Part shown: positions 1-8,321 of the stretch, piece by piece
Numbering within the stretch: position 1 is the stretch's first letter
Layout: each line of letters starts with the position of its first letter
Assembly (NCBI GenBank): GCA_900455155.1
Contig: UGUC01000001.1
Span: 372,001-436,000 of the forward strand
DNA length: 64,000 nucleotides
From: Providencia stuartii
GTDB lineage: Bacteria > Pseudomonadota > Gammaproteobacteria > Enterobacterales > Enterobacteriaceae
Direction of reading: 5' to 3'
Position numbers and translations under genes: made by a program
Notes under the pieces: generated by a model
Databases searched by the model: none
What the model was told of the DNA's origin: nothing
The model's input: only the letters and a program-made list of their open reading frames with translations

Positions 1-1
1 T

Positions 2-40
2 CGTCTGGCGTGGAATGACTCTCAGGTGACGTTTAAATAA
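2..40 (+). CDS. possible 3' tail of an upstream gene
   Basis: One frame is open from the window edge for 12 codons and ends in TAA 12 bases before the rpe start. In enterics the gene before rpe is dam, so this could be the last residues of Dam, but the short tail shows no motif I recognise and the assignment is positional only. Confidence 0.25.
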   Translation, partial: RLAWNDSQVTFK

Positions 41-52
41 TCGGAGACAATA

Positions 53-727
53 ATGAAAGATTTTCTCATTGCCCCATCTATTTTATCTGCAGATTTTGCC
101 CGTTTAGGCGAAGATACCTCAAAAGTACTAGCCGCTGGCGCGGATATCGTGCATTTTGACGTTATGGACAACCACTATGTTCCTAACCTCACGTTCGGTG
201 CACCGATTTGTAAAGCCCTACGCGACTACGGAATTACTGCGCCAATCGATGTCCACTTGATGGTTAAACCTGTCGACAGAATTATCCCTGACTTTGCAAA
301 AGCAGGCGCAAATCATATCAGCTTCCACGTTGAAGCCAGCGAACATGTCGATAGAACACTACAGTTAATCAAAGAACATGGCTGTACTGCTGGCCTCGTT
401 TTCAACCCAGCAACACCATTGAGCCACCTAGAGTATGTGATGGATAAAGTCGATATGATCCTACTCATGTCGGTAAACCCAGGCTTTGGTGGTCAATCCT
501 TTATTCCACATACGCTGACTAAATTGCGCCAAGTCCGTAAAATGATCGATGAAAGTGGCTATGATATTCGTTTAGAAATCGATGGCGGTGTTAAAGTTGA
601 TAATATTGCCGAAATTGCCGCTGCTGGTGCCGACACCTTTGTTGCAGGATCTGCAATTTTTGGTCAGCCTGATTACAAAACCGTCATTGATCAAATGCGT
701 AAGGAATTACAAAAGGTATCTCAATGA
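53..727 (+). CDS. rpe: ribulose-phosphate 3-epimerase
   Basis: Rpe interconverts D-ribulose 5-phosphate and D-xylulose 5-phosphate in the cytosolic pentose phosphate pathway. The 224-residue protein is full length for this TIM-barrel family. Metal and catalytic positions are visible: H34 and D36 in a HFDVMD block, H68 in DVHLM and D177 in EIDGG. The phosphate-binding NPGFGGQ loop is at about 142-148. A GGAG ribosome binding site precedes the ATG at 53. The stop overlaps the start of gph by four bases, so the two are translationally coupled. The order rpe-gph-trpS is the standard enteric one. No defect seen. Confidence 0.97.
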   Translation: MKDFLIAPSILSADFARLGEDTSKVLAAGADIVHFDVMDNHYVPNLTFGAPICKALRDYGITAPIDVHLMVKPVDRIIPDFAKAGANHISFHVEASEHVDRTLQLIKEHGCTAGLVFNPATPLSHLEYVMDKVDMILLMSVNPGFGGQSFIPHTLTKLRQVRKMIDESGYDIRLEIDGGVKVDNIAEIAAAGADTFVAGSAIFGQPDYKTVIDQMRKELQKVSQ

Positions 728-1416
728 CACAACCGAGTTTAGAAAACATCAAAGCAATTGCCTTTGATTTAGATGGTACTCTCGTTGACAGTGCCGGTGG
801 ATTAGCTGAAGCGCTAGATAACGCATTAAAAGAACAAGGTTTTCCACCAGCAGGGAAAGAGCGTGTTTCAATTTGGGTAGGTAACGGTGCCGATGTCATG
901 ATTGAACGCGCATTAACATGGGCGGGAGCAACCATCACTCCCGAGCTTCACCAAGCGACCCGTGACAGTTTTGATAAATTCTATGCCACCGCTGTGACAA
1001 CGGGCAGCGAACTATTTCCAGAAGTCAAAGAGACGTTAGAAAAGCTCGCATTCCATAACATCCCTATGGCCATAGTGACCAATAAACCCACACCTTTTAT
1101 CGCGCCATTACTGAAAAAATTAGCCATTGATCGCTATTTTTCGTTAGTGCTTGGCGGCGATGATGTGAAAGAGAAAAAGCCACACCCAGCGCCACTGTAT
1201 CTCACCATGGGCAAGCTTGGTTTACGTAAAGAGGAATTGCTTTTTGTCGGTGATTCCCGTAATGATATTATTGCGGCAAAAAGCGCACAATGCCCTAGCG
1301 TTGGCCTAACTTACGGTTATAACTATGGTGAATCAATCGCTCTGAGTGAGCCTGACTGTGTATTAACACACTTTTCAGATATCCTGCCTACCATCGGTTT
1401 ATCTGACACAAAATAA
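724..1416 (+). CDS. gph: phosphoglycolate phosphatase
   Basis: Gph is a cytosolic HAD-superfamily phosphatase that removes 2-phosphoglycolate, a product of repair of 3'-phosphoglycolate DNA ends. All HAD motifs are present in the 230 residues: the nucleophile motif DLDGT with D15 and D17, VTNKP as motif II, the lysine in KEKKPHPAP, and VGDSRND as motif III. The start ATG overlaps the rpe stop (ATGA), so it is read from the rpe message. trpS follows after 19 bases. Length and motifs are normal for the family. Confidence 0.95.
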   Translation: MTQPSLENIKAIAFDLDGTLVDSAGGLAEALDNALKEQGFPPAGKERVSIWVGNGADVMIERALTWAGATITPELHQATRDSFDKFYATAVTTGSELFPEVKETLEKLAFHNIPMAIVTNKPTPFIAPLLKKLAIDRYFSLVLGGDDVKEKKPHPAPLYLTMGKLGLRKEELLFVGDSRNDIIAAKSAQCPSVGLTYGYNYGESIALSEPDCVLTHFSDILPTIGLSDTK

Positions 1417-1435
1417 TTAAAGGATATAAAAAGAA

Positions 1436-2479
1436 ATGAGTGAACCCACTGAAAAACAAAAGCAAACCCAAAAACCTATCGTATTCAGCGGCGCGCAGCC
1501 TTCCGGTGAATTGACCATCGGTAACTACATGGGTGCGCTACGTCAGTGGGTACAAATGCAAGATGATTACGACTGCATCTATTGTATCGTTGACCAACAT
1601 GCGATCACTGTACGTCAAGACCCTGACGAGCTACGCAAAAGAACCCTCGATACCTTAGCACTCTACCTCGCTTGTGGCATTGACCCGAGTAAAAGCACTA
1701 TTTTTGTTCAATCCCATGTGCCGCAACATGCGCAACTTAGCTGGGCGCTAAACTGTTACACTTACTTCGGCGAACTAAGCCGTATGACACAATTTAAAGA
1801 TAAATCAGCGCGTCATGCAGAAAACATTAACGCTGGTTTATTTGATTATCCTGTATTAATGGCTGCCGATATTTTACTTTATCAAACTAACCAAGTTCCT
1901 GTTGGTATCGACCAAAAACAGCATCTTGAGTTAAGCCGTGATATTGCACAGCGTTTTAACGCGATTTATGGCGATATCTTTACCGTGCCAGATCCTTTTA
2001 TTCCGACTGGAGGTGGCGCTCGTGTCATGGCTTTGCAAGATCCAATGAAGAAAATGTCTAAGTCTGATGATAACCGCAATAACGTTATCGCCCTGCTTGA
2101 AGACCCAAAATCAGCAGCGAAAAAAATCAAACGTGCGGTCACTGACTCAGAAGAGCCGCCTCGTGTTCGTTATGACATCGAAAACAAACCAGGTGTTTCA
2201 AACCTGCTAGATATTTTATCTGGCGTAACGGGTAAAAAGATTGCCGAGCTTGAAGCCGAATTTGAAGGTCAAATGTACGGTCATCTTAAAGGGGCAGTGG
2301 CAGATGCCGTCTCTGGCATGTTGGCTACACTCCAAGAGCGTTATCATCAATTCCGTAATGACGAAGCGCTGCTCAACAAAATTATGGATGAAGGCGCAAC
2401 CAAAGCGGCAGCACGCGCGCAAGAAACGGTTGATAAAGTTTATGAAGCCATTGGTTTTGTAAAACGCCCTCAGCTGTAA
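1436..2479 (+). CDS. trpS: tryptophan--tRNA ligase
   Basis: TrpS charges tRNA-Trp with tryptophan in an ATP-dependent class I aminoacylation. The HIGH-type signature appears as TIGN at residues 27-30 after PSGEL, and the KMSKS loop is at about 205-210. The 347 residues are slightly longer than E. coli TrpS (334) because of a polar lysine- and glutamine-rich N-terminal extension. A GGATAT-type site stands upstream of the ATG. It is the third gene of the rpe-gph-trpS run and is followed by a good intrinsic terminator, which ends this unit. Confidence 0.97.
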   Translation: MSEPTEKQKQTQKPIVFSGAQPSGELTIGNYMGALRQWVQMQDDYDCIYCIVDQHAITVRQDPDELRKRTLDTLALYLACGIDPSKSTIFVQSHVPQHAQLSWALNCYTYFGELSRMTQFKDKSARHAENINAGLFDYPVLMAADILLYQTNQVPVGIDQKQHLELSRDIAQRFNAIYGDIFTVPDPFIPTGGGARVMALQDPMKKMSKSDDNRNNVIALLEDPKSAAKKIKRAVTDSEEPPRVRYDIENKPGVSNLLDILSGVTGKKIAELEAEFEGQMYGHLKGAVADAVSGMLATLQERYHQFRNDEALLNKIMDEGATKAAARAQETVDKVYEAIGFVKRPQL

Positions 2480-2488
2480 TTCATACAC

Positions 2489-2520
2489 GCCCTTATCTCT
2501 TCTAAAAGGTAAGGGCTTTT
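2489..2520 (+). terminator. rho-independent terminator after trpS
   Basis: GCCCTTA at 2489-2495 pairs with TAAGGGC at 2510-2516 around a 14-base loop and is followed by TTTT. It lies directly after the trpS stop. Confidence 0.8.
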
Positions 2521-2653
2521 AATTAAAAAACTCACCTTTCTCTTCACCTTCAATTATTTTCAACAACCTCATCGATTTATCTCTCTGGTGTCTCTGTGCT
2601 TTTCTCAGTCAAATAGCTCACTCATTGATATGTAATAACGTTAAGGTGAATCT

Positions 2654-3391
2654 ATGTTATTCAAAAATAAATATGCTTTTGTTCAAGGTGGATCAAGAGG
2701 TATCGGTGCTGCTATCGTCAAACAATTTGCTCAAGCTGGGGCCAGTGTCGCTTTTACCTACGCCTCTTCTGACGATAAAGCTAAAGCTTTAGTGGCTGAA
2801 ATTGAGCAATTTTCAGGTAACGTATTGGCAATCAAAGCAAATAGCGCTGATGAAAATGAAATAAAAGCCGCCATCACACAAGCCGCCAATACATTTGGTA
2901 GCCTTGATATCTTAGTTAACAATGTTGGTATTTTAGAGCTAGGAACATTAGATACCCTATCATTAGAAGCGTTCGATCGCTCCTATCACCTCAATGTTCG
3001 CAGCCTATTTATTGCCAGCCAAGCTGCATTAGAAGTGATGAATAATAATGGGCGCATTATTCATATTGGTAGCATTAACGCACAAAGAGTACCATTTGAA
3101 GGCGGTAGTGCTTATGCGATGAGCAAAGCCGCTATCGTAGGGCTTACTAAAGGGATGGCTCGTGATGTCGCTAGCCGAGGCATTACTGTGAATAATATCC
3201 AGCCCGGTCCTGTCAACACGGACATGAATCCTGAACAAGGTGAGTTTGCAGAGAGTTTAAAACAGATCATGGCATTAAAACGTTATGCCAGCGCCGATGA
3301 AATAGCCAGTTTTGTCGTTTATTTAGCCAGCCCTGCCGCTGCTTATATCACAGGTGCAAGCTTAAATATTGATGGTGGATTTAGCATCTAA
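2654..3391 (+). CDS. SDR-family oxidoreductase, BdcA/FabG-like
   Basis: A 245-residue classical short-chain dehydrogenase/reductase. The cofactor loop GGSRGIG is at 12-18, the NNVG motif near 90, and the catalytic Ser (in GSIN) and Tyr/Lys (YAMSK, about 154-158) are all present. The segment QPGPVNTDMNPEQG and the GGS opening resemble E. coli BdcA, a biofilm-dispersal SDR, more than FabG, but the substrate cannot be read from sequence. AAGGTGA lies upstream of the ATG. The gene is alone on its strand between the trpS terminator and a bidirectional terminator, so it is probably monocistronic. Confidence 0.85.
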   Translation: MLFKNKYAFVQGGSRGIGAAIVKQFAQAGASVAFTYASSDDKAKALVAEIEQFSGNVLAIKANSADENEIKAAITQAANTFGSLDILVNNVGILELGTLDTLSLEAFDRSYHLNVRSLFIASQAALEVMNNNGRIIHIGSINAQRVPFEGGSAYAMSKAAIVGLTKGMARDVASRGITVNNIQPGPVNTDMNPEQGEFAESLKQIMALKRYASADEIASFVVYLASPAAAYITGASLNIDGGFSI

Positions 3392-3406
3392 TTATCTTAA
3401 TAGCAT

Positions 3407-3435
3407 AAAAAAACGGGAGGCATCTCCCGTTTTTT
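3407..3435. terminator. bidirectional terminator between the SDR gene and the lactate-oxidase gene
   Basis: ACGGGAG and CTCCCGT pair around GCAT. The stem is flanked by a run of A on the left and T on the right, so it works for both convergent genes. Confidence 0.88.
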
Positions 3436-3448
3436 CACTTAATGAAAT

Positions 3449-4663
3449 TTATTGAAAATCCATATCGGTATAAAGCTTCGTTGCTTTTACACTTTCAATA
3501 TTTTTCGCGCCACCCAACATCATATTAATGGATAATTCTTTATTCAGTTGCTGAATAACGGAATTCACCCCTTCCGCGCCCCCTAAATTTAATCCATATA
3601 AAATTGGACGACCCACCGCGACAACATCAGCACCACTTGCTAGCGCTTTAAACACATGGGAGCCACGGCGAACACCACTATCAAAAACAATAGGAACACG
3701 TTTGTTGACCACTTTTGCAATGGAAGGCAAAACATCAAAAGAAGCTGGGCCGCTATCTAATTGTCGCCCACCATGGTTAGATACCCAAATCGCATCTGCA
3801 CCAGCCTTGATCACTCTATCTGCATCTTCAGGTGATTGGATCCCTTTCACTATCACAGGCAAACCCGATAGTTTTTTCACGTAAGCAATATCTGCTGGGG
3901 TAAAGGCTTGTTTAGCTTGAGCATAAATTTCGCTGATCCCTGCCCCTTTACCTGTTTTAGAGCCATCATCATTTTGTTTAGCGAACAGTTCTAAATTGGC
4001 AAAACCAAGTGGGAATTGGAAGTTATTGCGAATATCATCTTCGCGATAGCCACCAACTGGCGAATCCACCGTTAAAATAATCGCTTTAGCACCACTCTCT
4101 TTAGCTCGTTTCAAAGTAAACTCATTGAAAGCATTATTCTTGCTCATATAAAGTTGGAAGAAGAATGGGCTTTCCCCTGAAACTTCGGCGACTTCTTCAA
4201 TAGTCTTGTTACCATAAGTACTTAATGAAAAAATTGAGCCAGCTTTCGCCATCCCTTTGGCTGTCGCAATTTCACCGTCTTGATGGGCCAAACCTTGAGC
4301 AGCCATTGGGGCTTGAATAATTGGCGTTTTTAAATCAATCCCTAAAAATTGGGTTGATAAGTCAATATCTTTAATTTCAATCCCCTGCATTACCCGCGGC
4401 ATAATGTATTTTCTATCAAAGCTACGCGTATTTTTATCTAGGTTCAGCTCATCTTCTGCCCCACCACGAATATAGCCAAAAGCCCCTTTTTCCATGTTTT
4501 TCGCAACTTGGTCTTCTAACTCATCTAAATTGATAATTTTAATCGGTCCTTCTTTGGTACTCGCTTGATAATCCGCGGCTTGTACAGCCCCAACAGATAA
4601 GGTCAAAGCCAGTATCGCCGATGACATCACCGCGATGGGCTGTTTTTTTGCTCTGTGTAACAT
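3449..4663 (-). CDS. exported FMN-dependent alpha-hydroxyacid oxidase (lactate-oxidase type)
   Basis: The mature region follows Aerococcus-type L-lactate oxidase closely: YIRGG near the N-terminus, QLYMSK, the VKGIQSPEDA lysine segment, and the catalytic His and Arg in SNHGGRQLD at about 296-299, then GVRRGSHVFKAL for FMN phosphate. It should oxidise L-lactate or a related 2-hydroxyacid. The ATG at 4663 is chosen because GAGGAGGTG sits just before it; an in-frame TTG at 4678 lies before that site. The first 29 residues form a Sec-like signal ending AVQA, which is unusual for an FMN enzyme usually found in the cytosol. It lies 16 bases after the YceI-type gene and is probably cotranscribed with it. 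Confidence 0.85.
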   Translation of the reverse strand: MLHRAKKQPIAVMSSAILALTLSVGAVQAADYQASTKEGPIKIINLDELEDQVAKNMEKGAFGYIRGGAEDELNLDKNTRSFDRKYIMPRVMQGIEIKDIDLSTQFLGIDLKTPIIQAPMAAQGLAHQDGEIATAKGMAKAGSIFSLSTYGNKTIEEVAEVSGESPFFFQLYMSKNNAFNEFTLKRAKESGAKAIILTVDSPVGGYREDDIRNNFQFPLGFANLELFAKQNDDGSKTGKGAGISEIYAQAKQAFTPADIAYVKKLSGLPVIVKGIQSPEDADRVIKAGADAIWVSNHGGRQLDSGPASFDVLPSIAKVVNKRVPIVFDSGVRRGSHVFKALASGADVVAVGRPILYGLNLGGAEGVNSVIQQLNKELSINMMLGGAKNIESVKATKLYTDMDFQ

Positions 4664-4679
4664 ACTCCACCTCCTCAAC

Positions 4680-5246
4680 TTATTGTTTGATAGCTTCCGC
4701 TTGTATTTTTATCACTACCTCTTTTGCCATTCCCTCTTTTGCAAGGAAATCCACCCCCCATTTTGTACGGTCAATGGTCGTTTCAAAGTCGCCACCACAA
4801 ACATCCGCTTTAAAAATAGGACTGAAATAACAGCCGAATTTCGTTGTTTTCAACTGAACGGGATGAGACTGTCCTTTCATGGTTAAAATGCCATCAATAG
4901 AAACAGGTTTATTATCCGCAAAGTTCCATTTAGTTGATTTAAATTCGATGGTTGGGTATTTCGCTACATCTAACATATCGGCGCTCTTAATATGGTTATC
5001 AAACGCTGTTAGACCGGTATTTAATGTCTCCGCTGGGATTTTGACATTAATGCTTCCCTTGTTTTTTTCTGGGGAATAGCTCATATCACCACGAATGTTG
5101 TAGAAACCACCGCTATTGGTCGATGTATTAAAGTGATCAATATAGAAAACCGCTTTAGTATGGGTTGGATCTAACTGATAATTTGCGGCTTGAGCAGTAC
5201 CGGCTACCAATAGTGAAGCCAATAATGGCAATACAATCTTTTTCAT
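4680..5246 (-). CDS. YceI-family periplasmic protein
   Basis: A 188-residue secreted protein with a cleavable signal (hydrophobic core, AQA at 18-20) followed by the YceI lipocalin-like fold: NYQLDPTHTKAVFYIDH, the N-terminal signature of the family, and a central GILTMKGQSHPV strand. YceI proteins bind polyisoprenoid or quinone-like lipids in the periplasm; a catalytic role is not established. The ATG at 5246 is preferred over the one at 5255 because AGGA lies eight bases upstream. It is the first gene of a probable two-gene operon with the exported lactate-oxidase-like enzyme, which suggests a shared periplasmic function. Confidence 0.85.
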   Translation of the reverse strand: MKKIVLPLLASLLVAGTAQAANYQLDPTHTKAVFYIDHFNTSTNSGGFYNIRGDMSYSPEKNKGSINVKIPAETLNTGLTAFDNHIKSADMLDVAKYPTIEFKSTKWNFADNKPVSIDGILTMKGQSHPVQLKTTKFGCYFSPIFKADVCGGDFETTIDRTKWGVDFLAKEGMAKEVVIKIQAEAIKQ

Positions 5247-5343
5247 GGAATACATCCTAATTATTTGTTTTATCTAAATTAATACAGATAGGTAGCCTCT
5301 ACTTTTAGTAAAGGCTACGGATAATTCGAGTTAAAAATAAGGC

Positions 5344-6021
5344 TTAGCGTTCTGAATCTAATTGCTCATTGTTTTTCAAAACATCTTGAGCTTTCATATA
5401 GCTTTCAATGAGCAGTTGATATGCAGGGAAAATTTGCGTGTAAGCTTGTGCCCATTCTGCCGCATCTTCACGATTCCACGTTTTCTGAATTTCAGACGCG
5501 ACCGCGGCTGTATCCATTGGTACAACACCAGCTTGGACCATGCGTGCTAAGGTGATTTCTTGTGCCATTTTGCTATAAGTACCAGATGCATCAATGACGA
5601 CAAAAACTTGGTAACCGTCAGCTACCGCACTAATAGCAGGGAAAGCCATGCAAACACTGGTTATCGTGCCCGCGATAATCAGTTGTTTTTTACCCGTTGC
5701 TTTAACTGCTTCAACAAATTCAGGGTTATCCCATGCGTTGATTTCACCGCGACGTGCAATATATTGTGCATGTGGCGCATTTTGGTGAATTTCAGGGATC
5801 AGAGGGCCATTCGGGCCTTGTGGTACAGATGCTGTTGTGATGACAGGCATTTTTGCCAATGAAGCTATTTTTGCGAGAACAGCAGCACGCGCTCGCAGCT
5901 CTGTCATTGGCATATCACCGACAGTTTGGAACAAACCACTTTGATGGTCTATCAATAACATCACTGCATCATCTGGATTAATAACAGGACGCTGTCCATT
6001 GAAGTTTGCCGGATTACTCAT
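5344..6021 (-). CDS. YcaC-like isochorismatase-family hydrolase
   Basis: The 225-residue protein has the isochorismatase-like cysteine hydrolase fold. D25 lies in [10 protein letters not shown], and the nucleophile C124 in TSVCMAF follows the IIAGT strand. [25 protein letters not shown] is very close to E. coli YcaC, an octameric hydrolase of unknown substrate. The ATG at 6021 follows a GAGAGG site; the upstream TTG reading lies inside that site. The C-terminus is slightly longer than in YcaC. It is transcribed away from pirin across a repeat-containing spacer, and a LysR regulator lies nearby. Confidence 0.85.
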   Translation of the reverse strand: MSNPANFNGQRPVINPDDAVMLLIDHQSGLFQTVGDMPMTELRARAAVLAKIASLAKMPVITTASVPQGPNGPLIPEIHQNAPHAQYIARRGEINAWDNPEFVEAVKATGKKQLIIAGTITSVCMAFPAISAVADGYQVFVVIDASGTYSKMAQEITLARMVQAGVVPMDTAAVASEIQKTWNREDAAEWAQAYTQIFPAYQLLIESYMKAQDVLKNNEQLDSER

Positions 6022-6071
6022 AATGAAACCTCTCAATCAATAAAATAATGAAATGCTTTTAAACGAGAAAT

Positions 6072-6193
6072 AGAACAATCGTTGCCCCGCTCTCTTGTTA
6101 TTTACATTAATTCATCGATTTTTTGTTGAGTAGTCCGGTTTTTAGTAAACACTGTTCTAAAAATAGGATAATGGAAACCAGAACTATTGTTCT
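6072..6193. promoter_or_regulatory. AGAACA/TGTTCT half-site cluster in the ycaC-pirin divergent spacer
   Basis: The spacer holds an AGAACAAT at 6072-6079, a TGTTCTAA at about 6153-6160 and a palindrome AGAAC-TATT-GTTCT at 6180-6193. Repeated half-sites between divergent genes suggest an operator, possibly for the LysR-type protein encoded at 7252-8135. This is inference only. Confidence 0.4.
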
Positions 6194-6287
6194 AATAATG
6201 AAACAATGAAACCTATTTTTACCACTACTGATAACGAAATCGTGCCCCTATGATAAATACATCAGAATCTATTTTAGGAGCATAACC

Positions 6288-7164
6288 ATGAAAAAGATCA
6301 TTGGTATTTATAACGCACCTCGCAGTCATTGGGTTGGAGATGGCTTTCCTGTTCGCTCATTATTTAGCTATAACAACCACGGGAAATATCTCAACCCATT
6401 TCTTTTACTTGATAGAGCGGGGCCTTTTACCTTCCCAAGCTCAGATGCTGAGAACCGTGGTGTTGGAGAGCATCCGCACAAAGGGTTCGAAACGGTAACT
6501 ATCGTCTATGATGGTGAGGTTGCACATCATGATTCTACAGGTGAAGGGGGCGTGATTGGTCCAGGAGATGTTCAGTGGATGACTGCGGCATCCGGTATTT
6601 TACATCAAGAATACCAATCCGATGATTTTATGAAAAATGGCGGCACCTTAGATATGGTGCAACTGTGGGTCAACTTACCGGCTAAAGATAAATTGGCGTC
6701 TCCGGGATACCAACTGCTAAAAAGTAGCCATATTCCGAATATTGCTTTACCTAATGATGCAGGCTATTTACGCGTCATTGCAGGTAACTATCTAGGAAAT
6801 AATGGTGCTGCACGTACATTTACCCCTTTAGATGTTTGGGATCTCAAACTGAAAAAAGGTAAAACAGTAGGGTTACAAACTAAAGCCGGCCGTAATGTTG
6901 GTTTAGTGATGTTACATGGCTCGTTAATTGTTGATGGTCACGCTAGTTTAAATGAGGGAGAGCTGCTCATCCCTTGATAGTAGTGACAGTAATATTGTTA
7001 TGGAAGCCACGGAAGATGCTGTTGTACTCTTCTTAAGCGGTGAGCCCATTGATGAACCCGTTGTCGGCTATGGTCCCTTTGTGATGAATAGCGATAAAGA
7101 AATTATCGAAGCGGTTAATGATTTTAATCGTGGTAAATTTGGCCGAATCCCTCAAAATCAATAA
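6288..7164 (+). CDS. pirin family protein (frameshifted in this sequence)
   Basis: Pirins are cytosolic bicupin iron proteins; some have quercetin 2,3-dioxygenase activity and others act as redox-sensing cofactors. The N-terminal cupin carries the metal site in HPHKGFETVT and the later HHDS and LHQE segments, and the C-terminal cupin carries SGEPIDEPVVGYGPFVMN. A one-base insertion in the CCCTT run near 6972-6976 shifts the frame after about residue 228; removing it joins both parts into 291 residues, the usual length. The start follows a TAGGAG site. A terminator follows. A LysR gene is encoded convergently downstream. Confidence 0.85.
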
Positions 7165-7170
7165 GATAAT

Positions 7171-7209
7171 AACTCCTCGATAGGGTGACTATTGAGGAGT
7201 TATCTTTTT
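7171..7209 (+). terminator. terminator after pirin
   Basis: AACTCCTC at 7171-7178 pairs with GAGGAGTT at 7194-7201 and is followed by a T run at 7205-7209. It lies just past the pirin stop. Confidence 0.75.
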
Positions 7210-7251
7210 ACGGTGATGGATTATGATGATTTAACAGTTGGTGAAATATTC

Positions 7252-8135
7252 TCAGCCAAAATAATTTAATAATAGTTGTACTGATGGCAATAAACCTTTT
7301 CTTGATGGGTAAACCGCATGAATAATATCTTCAGGAAAACGCCATTCAGGTAATATCTCAATCAATGCCCCTGAACTTAAGTCTTTTTCCACCACACCAT
7401 AAGGCAATCGAGCAATACCAATTCCCTTTAATGCGGCTTTATACAAGGTCAAAATATCGGTTGTTGCTAATTTGGGGATAAAGTGCTGAGTGAAGCTTAA
7501 GTCCTCACTGTTTTTCAGTGTCACCGTATAATTTTTGGGAATGTTCGGTATTTGCCAATATTGGGTAATTCACTAACTCTTCGGGTTGTTGCAGCGGCTC
7601 TCCGCCTTTAAATAACAACGGGCTAGCGACCAAAACCCGCCGTGAATAACCCAATACTTTCATCATTAAACCCGAATCATCTAACGGCAGCGAACGCACT
7701 CGCAGCGCCATATCTAACCCTTCACTGATCACATCAACGGGCCGATTAACTGCTAAGATTTGTACATCGATCTCCGGATACTTCACCATAAAATCGACTA
7801 ATAAATCTTGCAGATACACTTGAAGTAAAGCGACAGGACAAGACAATTTAATGATCCCTTTCGGGTCAGTTTGTACAGAGCAGATCAGCTCCTCAGCAAT
7901 TTTCGCTTCATCGACAACATTTTTGCATTGTTGATAAAAGGTTTGGCCGATTTCAGTCACATGGAACTGGCGTGTTGAACGATAAATTAAGGAAACATTG
8001 AGTTTCTGCTCAAGATCAGCAATACGGCGGCTAAGTTTAGATTTCGGGATCCCCAAAGCAAGACCTGCTTGTGAAAAACCCGCCATGCTCGACTACTTTG
8101 ACATAGTAGTAGAGGTCATTTAAATCGTACCGCAT
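7252..8135 (-). CDS. LysR-family transcriptional regulator (frameshifted)
   Basis: The protein has an N-terminal winged HTH (GFSQAGLALGIPKSKLSRRIADLEQKL) and a LysR substrate-binding domain. The real start is the ATG at 8135 (MRYDLNDLYYYVKVVEH), upstream of a one-base G insertion near 8092 that breaks the frame inside the HTH. A second insertion lies in the A run near 7530. Removing both gives 293 residues, normal for the family. Regulators with this N-terminus often sit beside pirin or quinone-reductase genes, so the neighbouring pirin and ycaC-like genes are plausible targets. The effector is unknown. Confidence 0.82.
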
Positions 8136-8244
8136 CCCTATTCCCCTTTTTACTAAAACCTATTTATATTACTGAAAATCGATAATAAGTCTGCTTAAAT
8201 TACGCCATTTACCCCGTCAATAAGACCCGTTAGCCAAACAAATA

Positions 8245-8260
8245 GTTTCGGTATCGAAAC
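8245..8260. promoter_or_regulatory. inverted repeat upstream of the ABC pair
   Basis: GTTTCG and CGAAAC face each other around GTAT in the spacer between the LysR gene and the first ABC gene. It could be an operator or a small leader hairpin. No T run follows, so it is not a terminator. Confidence 0.3.
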
Positions 8261-8321
8261 AACTCATTGCCAGTTAAACAAGGAAATCAATTAAAGTAAC
8301 TACCCGGCTATGGAGGTTTCT

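Noticed and set aside
4664-4678. TTG start for the lactate-oxidase gene, and similar TTG/GTG extensions for ycaC, hscC, mioC, yieP, glmU and glmS
   Set aside because: In each case the extension begins before or within the ribosome binding site of a better ATG, or would bury a catalytic N-terminal residue (glmS).
8155-8190. Fur box upstream of the ABC pair (GAAAATCGATAATAAG region)
   Set aside because: Only part of the consensus agrees, much weaker than the box before sodA.
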